From: Autumnicola patrickiae | Lineage (GTDB): Bacteria > Bacteroidota > Bacteroidia > Flavobacteriales > Flavobacteriaceae | DNA length: 64,000 nucleotides | Reading direction: 5' to 3' | Assembly (NCBI RefSeq): GCF_031846525.1 | Contig: NZ_JAVRHM010000006.1 | Location: forward strand, 1-64,000 | Part shown: positions 33,895-42,649 of the stretch, in pieces | How the letters are laid out: every line of letters begins with the position of its first letter | Position numbering within the stretch: the first letter of the stretch is position 1 | Position numbers and translations under genes: made by a program | The notes under the pieces: generated by a model | Told to the model about the DNA's origin: nothing | What the model saw: only the letters and a program-made list of their open reading frames with translations | Database searches by the model: none

Positions 33895-34536
33895 TTATGG
33901 AATATTAAGATATTTATGAGTTTGCAACGAAACTTTCCACTTTGGATTTTTCATCACATAATCTACGATTAGCGGTATCATTTTTTCCCTGTTGCTCCAT
34001 TCCGGCTGCAGGTAAAGAATGCAGTTTTCACCAACCTTTGCTGCCTGCTCCTCGGCAAATTTTAGATCGTGTTTATTAAAAACAATCACCTTAAGCTCAT
34101 TGGCCGCAGCATACACTTCTTCTGTCGGTAATTTTATTTTCTTTGGAGACAGGCAAACCCAATCCCACTGCCCTGTCAATTTATAAGCCCCGGAAGTTTC
34201 TATATGGGTTTTACAACCTTTCTCCCTAAGACTCTTCGTTAAAAGCGTCATATCCCAGGTAAGCGGCTCCCCTCCTGTTATCACAACGGTATCACTTTTC
34301 GCAGCTGCCTTTTCCACCATTTCACCAATATGTGTAGGTGGATGCACGCCCGCATCCCAACTCTCCTTCACGTCACACCAATGACAGCCTACATCGCAGC
34401 CCCCAATCCTTATAAAATATGCCGCAGTGCCCTTAAAAAAACCTTCCCCCTGTATTGTATAAAAATCTTCCATTAAAGGAAGCATTATACCCTCATCTAC
34501 CAACGCCTGTGTTTCTTTTGTAATCATAGCGTGCAA
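33895..34536 (-). CDS. queE: 7-carboxy-7-deazaguanine synthase
   Basis: A 213-residue radical-SAM enzyme converting 6-carboxytetrahydropterin to 7-carboxy-7-deazaguanine in queuosine synthesis. The iron-sulfur ligands are Cys47-x3-Cys51-x2-Cys54 (GGCDVGCHWCDV). YTIQGEG at 26-32 and TGGEPL are diagnostic. The start could be the ATG nine bases further in (MITKETQ). folE at 19.5 kb supplies the same pathway; queD and queC are not here. No preQ1 riboswitch is visible upstream. Confidence 0.92.
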   Translation of the reverse strand: MHAMITKETQALVDEGIMLPLMEDFYTIQGEGFFKGTAAYFIRIGGCDVGCHWCDVKESWDAGVHPPTHIGEMVEKAAAKSDTVVITGGEPLTWDMTLLTKSLREKGCKTHIETSGAYKLTGQWDWVCLSPKKIKLPTEEVYAAANELKVIVFNKHDLKFAEEQAAKVGENCILYLQPEWSNREKMIPLIVDYVMKNPKWKVSLQTHKYLNIP

Positions 34537-34660
34537 AGATACGGAAACTCTTAGTTTATAGGTTTAAAATCCTTTTACTTTCCAAGCGGTAAAAAATTTC
34601 TTCGGAATTGTGCTTAAATAAAAGTAATTTCACATCATTCTAACCGGAAATCCTGAATTT

Positions 34661-35998
34661 TTGACCACCTGCAAATCTTTTAATCAGCCCGCTTTATTGC
34701 TGCTAACTCTACTGCTGCTCCTACTTTTTAGCGCTTGTAGTACTACCCGAAGTTTAAAAAAGAGCCTTAATAAAGAAATAAGCAAGACAGAAAATCTAAG
34801 CCGGGGATTTACAGGTTTTGTTCTTTATGATCCCGGTTCAGAAAAGACAATTTCCGAACATAATTCCGAGAAATATTTTACTCCGGCGTCTAATATCAAA
34901 ATATTGACTTTTTACGCCGGATTACAGACTTTGGGAGATTCCATTCCCGCGATGAAGTACACCGTCAAAAATGACAGCCTTGTTTTTAAAGCTACCGGCG
35001 ATCCTTCTTTTTTGAATCCTGATTTGCCCACTTCCGGATTGCTGGAATTTCTGAAGAACCGCGAAGAAAAACTCTTTTATCTGGCACCTTCTTATTTTGA
35101 AGAAAAATTTGGACCGGGCTGGGCGTGGGATGATTATAATTACGCCTTTTCTGCGGAAAGAGCTGCTTTTCCGATTTATGGCAATAAGCTGAAGGTTACG
35201 TTTAAAGAAAATAATCCTCTTCCGCACACCAAACCATCATTTTTTGAAGACCACATCGCTACTGAAGAAGATTCACTTAAGCATTACCGCGGAATACATA
35301 GAAAAATGAATTCCAATGATTTTACTTACATTTCAGAAGAAAATTGGAAGAATTCTGAAGTAACCGTACCCTTTATTTATTCCGAAAAATTGTTTCTGAA
35401 ACTTCTCAGCGATACGCTACAGAAGGAAATTGAGCCAATTAAAGCCTTGCCTCAAAAATGGCAATTATCGACCTCCTATTACGGAATCGCTGCAGACAGC
35501 CTTTACAAAAGAATGCTGCAGGAAAGTGACAATTTTATAGCAGAACAAATCCTGCTTTTAGCTTCAGAAAGCATCTCAGACACTCTAAAATCTGACATTG
35601 CGATTGATTTTATAAAGGAAAAACCCCTTAAAAGCCTTCCCGATGAGCCAGTTTGGTTAGATGGCTCCGGACTTTCGCGCTATAACCTCGTCACACCACG
35701 AAGTATGGTGAAATTGCTGGAAAAAATTAAAAATGAAGTTGATTGGGAGCGGTTAACCACTCTTTTGCCGGCCGGCGGACAATCAGGAACGCTGAAAAAC
35801 AGCTTTAAATCTGAAGAACCTTATGTTTTTGCCAAAACCGGAAGTATGAGCAATAATTACAGCTTAAGTGGATACCTTAAAACCAATAATGGTAAAATTT
35901 TGATCTTCAGTTTTATGAACAGCAATTTTACGGCAGACAGTGAGCTTCTAAAAAGGCAAATGGAAGAAATAATGCGCTTTATAAAAGACAATTATTAA
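34661..35998 (+). CDS. dacB: D-alanyl-D-alanine carboxypeptidase/endopeptidase, PBP4 type (S13)
   Basis: A 445-residue S13-family penicillin-binding protein that trims or opens peptidoglycan peptide stems in the periplasm. The start is TTG at 34661; no ATG is available ahead of the leader. N-terminal lipoprotein signal with lipobox FSAC (Cys26). Catalytic motifs: Ser77-x-x-Lys80 (SNIK), SRYN (SxN motif) in DGSGLSRYN, and KTG in FAKTGSMSN. Residues about 263-271 (LPQKWQLST) are encoded by a copy of the palindromic repeat core. It is followed by an LD-carboxypeptidase gene, so the pair may act together on cell-wall peptides. Confidence 0.88.
   Translation: MTTCKSFNQPALLLLTLLLLLLFSACSTTRSLKKSLNKEISKTENLSRGFTGFVLYDPGSEKTISEHNSEKYFTPASNIKILTFYAGLQTLGDSIPAMKYTVKNDSLVFKATGDPSFLNPDLPTSGLLEFLKNREEKLFYLAPSYFEEKFGPGWAWDDYNYAFSAERAAFPIYGNKLKVTFKENNPLPHTKPSFFEDHIATEEDSLKHYRGIHRKMNSNDFTYISEENWKNSEVTVPFIYSEKLFLKLLSDTLQKEIEPIKALPQKWQLSTSYYGIAADSLYKRMLQESDNFIAEQILLLASESISDTLKSDIAIDFIKEKPLKSLPDEPVWLDGSGLSRYNLVTPRSMVKLLEKIKNEVDWERLTTLLPAGGQSGTLKNSFKSEEPYVFAKTGSMSNNYSLSGYLKTNNGKILIFSFMNSNFTADSELLKRQMEEIMRFIKDNY
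35449..35474 (+). repeat. Repeat-core copy inside dacB
   Basis: GCCTCAAAAATGGCAATTAT then CGACCT: close to the array core GCCTGAAAA...CGGCCT, differing by about three bases. It is translated here as part of LPQKWQLST, a different reading frame from the array micro-ORFs. Confidence 0.45.
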
Positions 35999-36015
35999 AA
36001 AACTTTTCAGGAAAG

Positions 36016-36038
36016 TCCTTAAAATGCCTAATTTCGGT
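36016..36038 (+). repeat. Weak repeat-core copy before the LD-carboxypeptidase gene
   Basis: TCCTTAAAATGCCTAATTTC then GG resembles unit 1 of the array (GCCTGAAAATGCCAATTTTC) with several mismatches. It creates an in-frame ATG at 36024 (MPNFGK) upstream of the likely true start at 36057. Confidence 0.3.
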
Positions 36039-36056
36039 AAGTCTCAAGCGTCAAAA

Positions 36057-37106
36057 ATGGAAAGAAGAAAATTTATTCAGAATATTGGAGTTGCAGGAAT
36101 GGCAATTCCATTGAGTTCCTTCAGCAACAGCACAAATTTTCCCATTTCCGAAGAAATTATACGTCCTAAAGGACTAAAAGAAGGTGATACTATAGGTATT
36201 ATAAGCCCTGCAAGTGCCATTTTTGAATCTGAGCCTTATGAAATCGCCCGGGAATCGTTTGAAGCCATGGGGTTGAAGGTGAAGTTTGGGAAATTTGCCA
36301 AAAACAGGTACGGACATCTCGCAGGAACAGACGAAGAACGAGCGGGCGAAATAAATGAAATGTTTAACGACCCTTCAATAATGGCAATTATCGCCCTTAG
36401 AGGTGGCTCCGGCTCGGCAAGAATTTTGGATAAACTGGATTACAACCTCATCAGAAAAAATCCGAAAATATTTATAGGTTACAGTGATATTACAGCCCTG
36501 CATTTGGCTATTTTTCAGAAAACGGGCCTCGTAACTTTCCATGGGCCGGTAGCGGTTTCTACGTGGAACAGCTTCAGCACAAAACATTTTAAAAATCTCT
36601 TATTCGAGAAGGAGATGCTTACACTTGAAAATCCTTCAGATAAAGGAGATGAACTTACGCAAACAGAAAACAGAATCCGTACTATTAGTCCGGGAAAAGC
36701 ACGAGGAAAACTGCTTGGCGGAAACCTTTCGGTACTAACCGGGATAATGGGAACCGAGTATTTCCCTGAAGACTGGAAGGGAAAAATATTATATATAGAA
36801 GATATTGGCGAGAAAATTTATGCGGTAGACCGCATGATGTCGCAGTTACGACTGGGCGGAGTACTGGAGCAGATTAGCGGATTTGTACTGGGAAAATGCA
36901 GCGATTGTGAACCCGGCGGCAGTGGTTTTGGCTCCCTTACCCTGGAAGAAGTGATAAATTCTTATATTGAACCTCTTAATATTCCTGCTTTCACCGGTGC
37001 GATGATTGGCCATATTGATGATAATGTTACTATTCCCAACGGTATAGAGGCAGAAATTGATGCTGAAAAAGGAACCATCAGGTTATTAAATGCAGCGGTA
37101 CGCTAA
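36057..37106 (+). CDS. LD-carboxypeptidase (peptidase S66)
   Basis: With ATG at 36057 the protein is 349 residues, beginning MERRKFIQNIGVAG, a twin-arginine-like export signal; an in-frame ATG at 36024 would add 11 residues before it. The S66 core is clear: GDTIGIISPAS, the IALRGGSGSARILD motif, the nucleophile in FIGYSDITALHLA, and a C-terminal Glu/His dyad region around GHIDDNVTIPNG. The enzyme removes terminal D-Ala from murein tetrapeptides; Tat export would place it in the periplasm, whereas LdcA of enterics is cytoplasmic. Neighbours: dacB 25 bp upstream, HerA-like ATPase 16 bp downstream. Confidence 0.88.
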   Translation: MERRKFIQNIGVAGMAIPLSSFSNSTNFPISEEIIRPKGLKEGDTIGIISPASAIFESEPYEIARESFEAMGLKVKFGKFAKNRYGHLAGTDEERAGEINEMFNDPSIMAIIALRGGSGSARILDKLDYNLIRKNPKIFIGYSDITALHLAIFQKTGLVTFHGPVAVSTWNSFSTKHFKNLLFEKEMLTLENPSDKGDELTQTENRIRTISPGKARGKLLGGNLSVLTGIMGTEYFPEDWKGKILYIEDIGEKIYAVDRMMSQLRLGGVLEQISGFVLGKCSDCEPGGSGFGSLTLEEVINSYIEPLNIPAFTGAMIGHIDDNVTIPNGIEAEIDAEKGTIRLLNAAVR

Positions 37107-37122
37107 TTTGTAAGAAATTAAA

Positions 37123-38640
37123 GTGGAGAAAAGACAAAAATTCATTGATCATATTTCCTCCGGCCACCAGCCTAAAGGTCCTTATATCTATTTGGGTGCG
37201 GCAATGTACAATGGAGAAACTATTCCGGAAGCCGCTGTAAAGATTCCGCTAAAAATGATGAACCGGCACGGACTAATCGCCGGTGCCACGGGAACCGGAA
37301 AATCGAAAACCCTCCAGATCCTTGCCGAAAATCTTTCGGAACAAGGAGTTCCGGTTTTATTAATGGACGTAAAGGGAGATCTTAGCGGCATTGCAAAACC
37401 TTCTAATGGAGAGGCTTTTCTACATGACAGACATAAAAAAATTGGATTTCCATACGAAGCGAAGGCTGCTCCGGTTGAGATTTTAAGTATTTCTGAACAA
37501 AAAGGAGTGCGGTTAAGAGCCACCGTAAGCGAATTTGGGCCGGTACTGCTTTCCCGAATTCTAGATGTCACCCCAACGCAGGCGGGAATTATGGCAATTA
37601 TCTTTAAATATTGTGATGACAATCACCTTCCGCTTCTGGATCTTAAAGATCTTAAGAAGGTGCTGCAATACGCTACAGATGAAGGCCGGGAAGAAATAGA
37701 GAACGAATACGGAAGAATTTCTTCAGCCTCTACAGGAGCTATTCTTAGAAAGATTGTGAGCCTCGAACAACAGGGAGCAGAGCTGTTTTTTGGCGAACGT
37801 TCTTTTGATGTGAAAGATCTTACCCGAAAGGATGAAAACGGAAAAGGATTTGTAAATATTTTCAGGCTCACCGATATTCAGGACAAGCCTGCGCTGTTTT
37901 CTACTTTTATGCTGAGTTTGCTCGCCGAAATTTACACTACTTTTCCTGAAAAAGGCGACAGCGAAAAACCAGAACTGGTAATGTTTATAGACGAAGCGCA
38001 CCTGATTTTTGATCAGGCTTCCAAAGCGCTTCTCAATCAGATAGAGAGTATCATTAAGCTAATACGGTCCAAAGGCGTCGGAATTTACTTTGTTACGCAA
38101 AATCCCACAGACGTTCCTTCAGAAGTACTTGGACAATTAGGGCTTAAGATTCAGCATGCTTTGCGGGCCTTTACTGCCAAAGACCGGAAAGCAATAAAAT
38201 TAACTTCAGAAAATTATCCGATTTCTGAATTTTACGATACAAAAAATGAAATAACGGCGTTAGGTACAGGAGAAGCCTTAATTTCTGCATTGGATGAAAA
38301 AGGACGCCCGGGGCCGCTGGCAGCTACAATGCTGAGAGCGCCCATGAGCAGGATGGATATTTTAACGGGAGGGGAACTGGATGAAATAATCGACCAATCT
38401 AAACTCGCTGATAAATATAATGAGGATATTGATCGCGAGAGTGCCTACGAAATCCTTTTAGAAAAAATAAAAGAAGCTGAAGAGGAACAGGCAAAAGATA
38501 AAGCAAGGTCTGAAAGAAAAACTATAAAGAATTCAAGTTCCCAAACAAAAACAAAGACTGAAGGAGCTATAATAAAAGTATTGACCAGTGCTACATTTAT
38601 AAGAGGAGTTATGGGTGTATTAAACAAGCTTATAAAATAA
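37123..38640 (+). CDS. HerA-like helicase/ATPase (DUF853)
   Basis: 505 residues from a GTG start, 16 bp after the LD-carboxypeptidase. Walker A GATGTGKSK is at residues 54-62, Walker B in LVMFIDEAHLIFD, and the sensor-like FVTQNPTDVPSEVLGQLG follows. This is the DUF853/YjgR branch of HerA-FtsK ATPases, not the archaeal repair HerA with a HAS barrel. The C-terminal ~100 residues are a charged linker (KEAEEEQAKDKARSERK) ending in a short hydrophobic tail. The role of this branch is not established. Its operon with wall peptidases may be fortuitous. Confidence 0.88.
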   Translation: MEKRQKFIDHISSGHQPKGPYIYLGAAMYNGETIPEAAVKIPLKMMNRHGLIAGATGTGKSKTLQILAENLSEQGVPVLLMDVKGDLSGIAKPSNGEAFLHDRHKKIGFPYEAKAAPVEILSISEQKGVRLRATVSEFGPVLLSRILDVTPTQAGIMAIIFKYCDDNHLPLLDLKDLKKVLQYATDEGREEIENEYGRISSASTGAILRKIVSLEQQGAELFFGERSFDVKDLTRKDENGKGFVNIFRLTDIQDKPALFSTFMLSLLAEIYTTFPEKGDSEKPELVMFIDEAHLIFDQASKALLNQIESIIKLIRSKGVGIYFVTQNPTDVPSEVLGQLGLKIQHALRAFTAKDRKAIKLTSENYPISEFYDTKNEITALGTGEALISALDEKGRPGPLAATMLRAPMSRMDILTGGELDEIIDQSKLADKYNEDIDRESAYEILLEKIKEAEEEQAKDKARSERKTIKNSSSQTKTKTEGAIIKVLTSATFIRGVMGVLNKLIK

Positions 38641-38653
38641 TCTAAACCTAAAT

Positions 38654-39208
38654 ATGAAAAACAACCTTCTACTTTTACTAGTAAGTTTTCTTGTGTTTTC
38701 CTGCAACAATGATGAAAATGACCCATACCTCATCACTCCCACACAGGTAGGAAAAATTAAAAAAGACACCAGGATTAATCAGCTCGATTCAATTTTTGCT
38801 GAAGATTCTATCATAAGACAAACCAGCGGACCAGAACAGTTTAGATCAACAGATGAAATAAGAATATTTGAAAAAGGAGGAAAATCTCTAATGTACCTTG
38901 AGCCGTTACAGGAATTTGATTCTACAAGTACTATTGGATATCTAAGAATATTGGATCCCAGGTACGAGACCAAAGAGGGTTTGAATATTAGCAGTACTTT
39001 TAAGGATATTGTGGAGAATTACAATATTTCCAGAATTGAAAATACACTTAATGCTGCAGTGGTTTTTCTTGATGACATCAATGCCTATATTACCATAGAT
39101 AAGAAGGAACTTCCGTCAAGTTTAAGATATGACACTGATACCAGAATTCGTGCATCCCAAATTCCTGATGAAGCCAAAATTAAGTACTTTATGATTTACT
39201 GGAATTAA
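38654..39208 (+). CDS. Hypothetical lipoprotein
   Basis: 184 residues: short leader with lipobox VFSC (Cys17) and an Asn/Asp/Glu linker. The mature part has beta-strand and helix segments (IFEKGGKSLMYLEPLQ, VVFLDDINAYITID, KIKYFMIYWN) and no recognised motif. It starts 13 bp after the HerA-like gene and is the last gene before the shared terminator with ftsZ. I do not recognise the family. Confidence 0.7.
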   Translation: MKNNLLLLLVSFLVFSCNNDENDPYLITPTQVGKIKKDTRINQLDSIFAEDSIIRQTSGPEQFRSTDEIRIFEKGGKSLMYLEPLQEFDSTSTIGYLRILDPRYETKEGLNISSTFKDIVENYNISRIENTLNAAVVFLDDINAYITIDKKELPSSLRYDTDTRIRASQIPDEAKIKYFMIYWN

Positions 39209-39231
39209 AATGAGACGTTCATTTTATTTAT

Positions 39232-39269
39232 AAAAAAAGGTTACGGAAGAAAATCCGGAACCTTTTTTT
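39232..39269. terminator. Bidirectional terminator at the end of the dcw operon
   Basis: AAAAAAAGGTT-A-CGGA / TCCG-G-AACCTTTTTTT stem; serves ftsZ (minus) and the lipoprotein gene (plus). Confidence 0.85.
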
Positions 39270-39290
39270 ATTCAGCTGTTTTTTGCAATT

Positions 39291-41261
39291 CTAGTCTACA
39301 TTATCATGTAGAAAAGAGTTATTTCTTCTGAATTGTAAATCGTCGTTATCATCCTTTCCCAGGCTTGTCCTTGAAAGCTTGCTTTCTCCAGGTCTGTTAT
39401 CATCAAGATCCACACCCTGTCTTTTGTAAGCAGGTTGCTTTTCTATCTCATCTATTTGAGCAGCATTACTTCTGAATTTATAATTGAACTCTTTCATTTT
39501 AGCACGTCGCTCTGCAGCACGTTCAATTAGCATTTCTGAAATTGGATTATTAAAAGGATCTTCCTCTTCTCCTGAACCCTGATTTCTTTCCGGAGTTGGA
39601 GCCACAGTCTTTTTTTCAAAAGCAATGGTTTCGTCTTTTGGCTCCTCCTTTTTTACGGGTTTGGAATTTTCCAGTTTCTGCTCAAATTCCATATAATCAT
39701 CTAGGCTGTACCGCTTCACTCCCTGCGCAGAATTTTCGGTTACAGGGATGATTTCTACCGGCTCATTAACTTCAATATTCCTGGCTTCGTGAGAGGTGTT
39801 TTTCTCTTCTTCTCTTCTTTCTTGTTTCCTATGCTGCGGAATTGCAGGTTTGGATTTTTCCTTTTCTTCATTTATAGGAAAATCGAAAGTAAACATGATC
39901 TGATCGTCATTTGCCTCTTCAGGCTCATCCACTTGCGCCTCGGGAAAATCTTCTTCAGAAGCATCATTTATTATAAAGTCTTCAGGATTTATCTCCTCAT
40001 AAACTACATCCATATTTCTTGCGGAAGGTGGCGTGTAAAGATTATCGTCCTTTTTAGTGGAAATATTTCCAACCTCATCCACTTCTTCGATATCTTCATC
40101 CAGCGTATGAACAATTTTACTTTCTTCCGGCTCTTCCTGCGTGTCTTCAGCAATGTTTTCTTCAAAAGAAGAAGCGTAATAGCCACCTTTCTTCGGCATT
40201 AAATCATGCTCTGCCTTTTGCTCATCTTCTAAAGTATGGATGATCTTTTTGGTTTCGGTATTAACAATTTCATCCTGCTGCTCTACATTAAAACCCGTTG
40301 CAATAATTGTTACTGCAATAGCATCATCCAGCGCCTCGTCTTCACCAACACCCATAATGATATTTGCGCTGTGACCGGCTTCTGCCTGGATGTGGTCGTT
40401 AATTTCACCAATTTCGTCTATTGTAATTTCTTCGGCACCAGAAACGATAAGCAGTAATACATTTTGTGCACCGGTAATTTTATTGTCATTCAGCAATGGA
40501 GAATCGAGCGCTTTACGAATTGCATCGTTAGCCCTGTCGGCACCAGATGCGCTCGCAGAACCCATTATAGCAGTACCACTATTGCTCAATACTGTCTTGG
40601 CATCGCGCAAGTCAATGTTTTGAGTATAGTGATGGGTAATAACTTCAGCAATACCTCTGGAGGCTGTTGCCAAAACTTCATCGGCTTTGGAGAAACCGGC
40701 TTTAAAACCGAGGTTTCCGTATACCTCGCGAAGCTTGTTATTGTTAATTACAATAAGTGAATCTACATGAGAACGCAATTTTTCAACTCCCAGCTGAGCT
40801 TGTTCATTACGCATTTTTCCTTCAAACTGAAAAGGAATGGTAACGATACCTACGGTAAGGATCCCCATGTCCTTTGCCTGTTTGGCAATTACGGGAGCCG
40901 CACCTGTACCGGTTCCACCACCCATCCCGGCAGTAATAAACACCATTTTGGTATTTACATCCAGCATCTGCTTAATCTCGTCAAAACTCTCTACTGCAGC
41001 CTGCTCGCCCACACTGGGGTTTGCACCTGCACCAAGCCCTTCGGTAAGGCTAACCCCCAGTTGGATTTTATTGGGTACCGAACTGTTATCCAATGCCTGC
41101 GCATCTGTATTACAGACTACGAAATCTACTCCTTTAATTCCTAACTGAAACATATGGTTAATGGCATTGCTACCACCACCTCCTACGCCTATTACTTTTA
41201 TGACGTTTGATTGATTTTTCGGTAAATCGAATGAAATGTCTCCAAATTCTGTACTGCTCAT
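39291..41261 (-). CDS. ftsZ: Cell division GTPase FtsZ with long C-terminal tail
   Basis: 656 residues. The tubulin-like core (about 1-325) contains VGGGGSNAINHM, the GTP signature GGGTGTG at 114-120, and the T7 loop near SKADEVLATASRG. Beyond IATGF (320-324) comes a roughly 330-residue acidic, low-complexity tail rich in Glu, Asp and Lys, ending in the basic/acidic segment LQFRRNNSFLHDNVD. Such a tail is about as long as the core, far longer than the ~60 residues of enteric FtsZ, and is usual in flavobacteria as far as I recall. It polymerises into the Z ring and ends the dcw operon; ftsA lies 29 bp upstream. Confidence 0.97.
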   Translation of the reverse strand: MSSTEFGDISFDLPKNQSNVIKVIGVGGGGSNAINHMFQLGIKGVDFVVCNTDAQALDNSSVPNKIQLGVSLTEGLGAGANPSVGEQAAVESFDEIKQMLDVNTKMVFITAGMGGGTGTGAAPVIAKQAKDMGILTVGIVTIPFQFEGKMRNEQAQLGVEKLRSHVDSLIVINNNKLREVYGNLGFKAGFSKADEVLATASRGIAEVITHHYTQNIDLRDAKTVLSNSGTAIMGSASASGADRANDAIRKALDSPLLNDNKITGAQNVLLLIVSGAEEITIDEIGEINDHIQAEAGHSANIIMGVGEDEALDDAIAVTIIATGFNVEQQDEIVNTETKKIIHTLEDEQKAEHDLMPKKGGYYASSFEENIAEDTQEEPEESKIVHTLDEDIEEVDEVGNISTKKDDNLYTPPSARNMDVVYEEINPEDFIINDASEEDFPEAQVDEPEEANDDQIMFTFDFPINEEKEKSKPAIPQHRKQERREEEKNTSHEARNIEVNEPVEIIPVTENSAQGVKRYSLDDYMEFEQKLENSKPVKKEEPKDETIAFEKKTVAPTPERNQGSGEEEDPFNNPISEMLIERAAERRAKMKEFNYKFRSNAAQIDEIEKQPAYKRQGVDLDDNRPGESKLSRTSLGKDDNDDLQFRRNNSFLHDNVD

Positions 41262-41290
41262 AAATTCAATTTTACTGGTTGTATGTTGTA

Positions 41291-42646
41291 TTACTCTGCG
41301 TTATCTAAAAAATCTTTAAACTTCTCTGCCCATTTATCAAAAATGCTTTTCCTGGGCTCTTTTCGTTGAGAATCTGAACTTTCCTGTGCGAAAGTTTCAT
41401 CTTCCGGATCATCAGAAATTTCCTCCCCTACTTCATGTGCGTCATCTTCTTTTTTAAGAACAACTTCTTCCTGAAAACGGCTTTTGCTTTGTTCCAGGCT
41501 GTTCATTACCAGACCAACGGCGGTTGCGTAAACCGGACTGGTAGTTTCAGAATCGTTAGTACCGGCAAGATGCTCGTTTGGATAACCAATCCTGGTATCC
41601 ATTCCGGTAATATATTCTGCCAACTGCTTAAGATGTTTTAACTGTGCGCCACCGCCCGTTAATACCATCCCGGCAATCAGTTTCTTCTTTTGTTCCTCGT
41701 GGCCGTAATTTTTGATCTCCAGGTAAACCTGCTCAATAATTTCGACTACTCTGGCATGGATAATCTTTGAAAGGTTTTTAAGGGTAATTTCCTTAGGTTC
41801 CCTACCACGTAATCCCGGAATAGAAACGATTTCATTATCCTTATTTTCCCCCGGCCATGCAGAACCGAATTTTATCTTCAGTAATTCTGCCTGTTTCTCA
41901 ATAATTGAGCAACCTTCTTTAATATCTTCAGTAATCACATTTCCGCCGAAAGGAATCACAGCGGTATGCCTGATTATCCCGTCCTTGAAAATTGCCAAAT
42001 CTGTCGTACCACCACCAATATCAATTAAGGCCACTCCGGCTTCTTTCTCTTCCTGACTCAAAACAGCGTTTGCTGAAGCCAGCGGCTCCAGGGTAACTGC
42101 AGAAAGTTCGAGTCCCGCGCTTTTAACGCATCTTCCGATGTTCCTTATCGAAGAAACCTGACCTACCACCACATGAAAATTGGCTTCCAGACGGCCGCCG
42201 TACATCCCGATAGGCTCTTTAATTTCGGCCTGGCCATCTACTTTAAATTCCTGCGGAAGCACATGTATAATTTCCTCTCCCGGCAGCATCACCAGTTTAT
42301 GAACCTGATTGCAAAGAGTATGAATATCCTCTGCATCTATAACCTCATCTGGGTTTGGTCTTGTAATATAATCGCTGTGTTGTAAACTTCTTATATGTTG
42401 CCCGGCAATCCCCACCACAACATCTTCAATTTTTAATCCTGAATCTGCTTCAGCTTCCTGAATAGCCTGCTGGATAGACTGGATCGTTTGGGTAATATTA
42501 TTTACCACACCACGATGCACGCCTAGACTTTTGGACTTCCCGATCCCGACAATTTCTACTTTGCCGTACTCGTTCTTACGTCCAATCATGGCTACAATCT
42601 TGGTAGTTCCAATGTCTAATCCTACTGCTATCTCCTTCTGTTCCAT
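41291..42646 (-). CDS. ftsA: Cell division protein FtsA
   Basis: 451 residues, actin-like ATPase: phosphate-1 motif LDIGTTKIVAMIG, the 1C domain between, phosphate-2 IDIGGGTTDLAIF, and adenosine motif GMVLTGGGAQLKHL. The C-terminus has a charged linker (EEISDDPEDETFAQESSDSQ) and a short amphipathic membrane-targeting helix (KSIFDKWAEKFKDFL). It tethers FtsZ to the membrane. Located 3 bp after ftsQ and 29 bp before ftsZ. Confidence 0.97.
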   Translation of the reverse strand: MEQKEIAVGLDIGTTKIVAMIGRKNEYGKVEIVGIGKSKSLGVHRGVVNNITQTIQSIQQAIQEAEADSGLKIEDVVVGIAGQHIRSLQHSDYITRPNPDEVIDAEDIHTLCNQVHKLVMLPGEEIIHVLPQEFKVDGQAEIKEPIGMYGGRLEANFHVVVGQVSSIRNIGRCVKSAGLELSAVTLEPLASANAVLSQEEKEAGVALIDIGGGTTDLAIFKDGIIRHTAVIPFGGNVITEDIKEGCSIIEKQAELLKIKFGSAWPGENKDNEIVSIPGLRGREPKEITLKNLSKIIHARVVEIIEQVYLEIKNYGHEEQKKKLIAGMVLTGGGAQLKHLKQLAEYITGMDTRIGYPNEHLAGTNDSETTSPVYATAVGLVMNSLEQSKSRFQEEVVLKKEDDAHEVGEEISDDPEDETFAQESSDSQRKEPRKSIFDKWAEKFKDFLDNAE

Positions 42647-42649
42647 AAA

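Noticed and set aside
36381..36402. Repeat-core match ATGGCAATTATCG in the LD-carboxypeptidase gene
   Set aside because: It encodes MAIIALRGG, the conserved S66-family motif, so the similarity is explained by protein sequence and codon use.
40390..41148. Long plus-strand reading frames antisense to ftsZ
   Set aside because: They are shadows of a conserved gene on the other strand, with no promoter, family or sensible composition.
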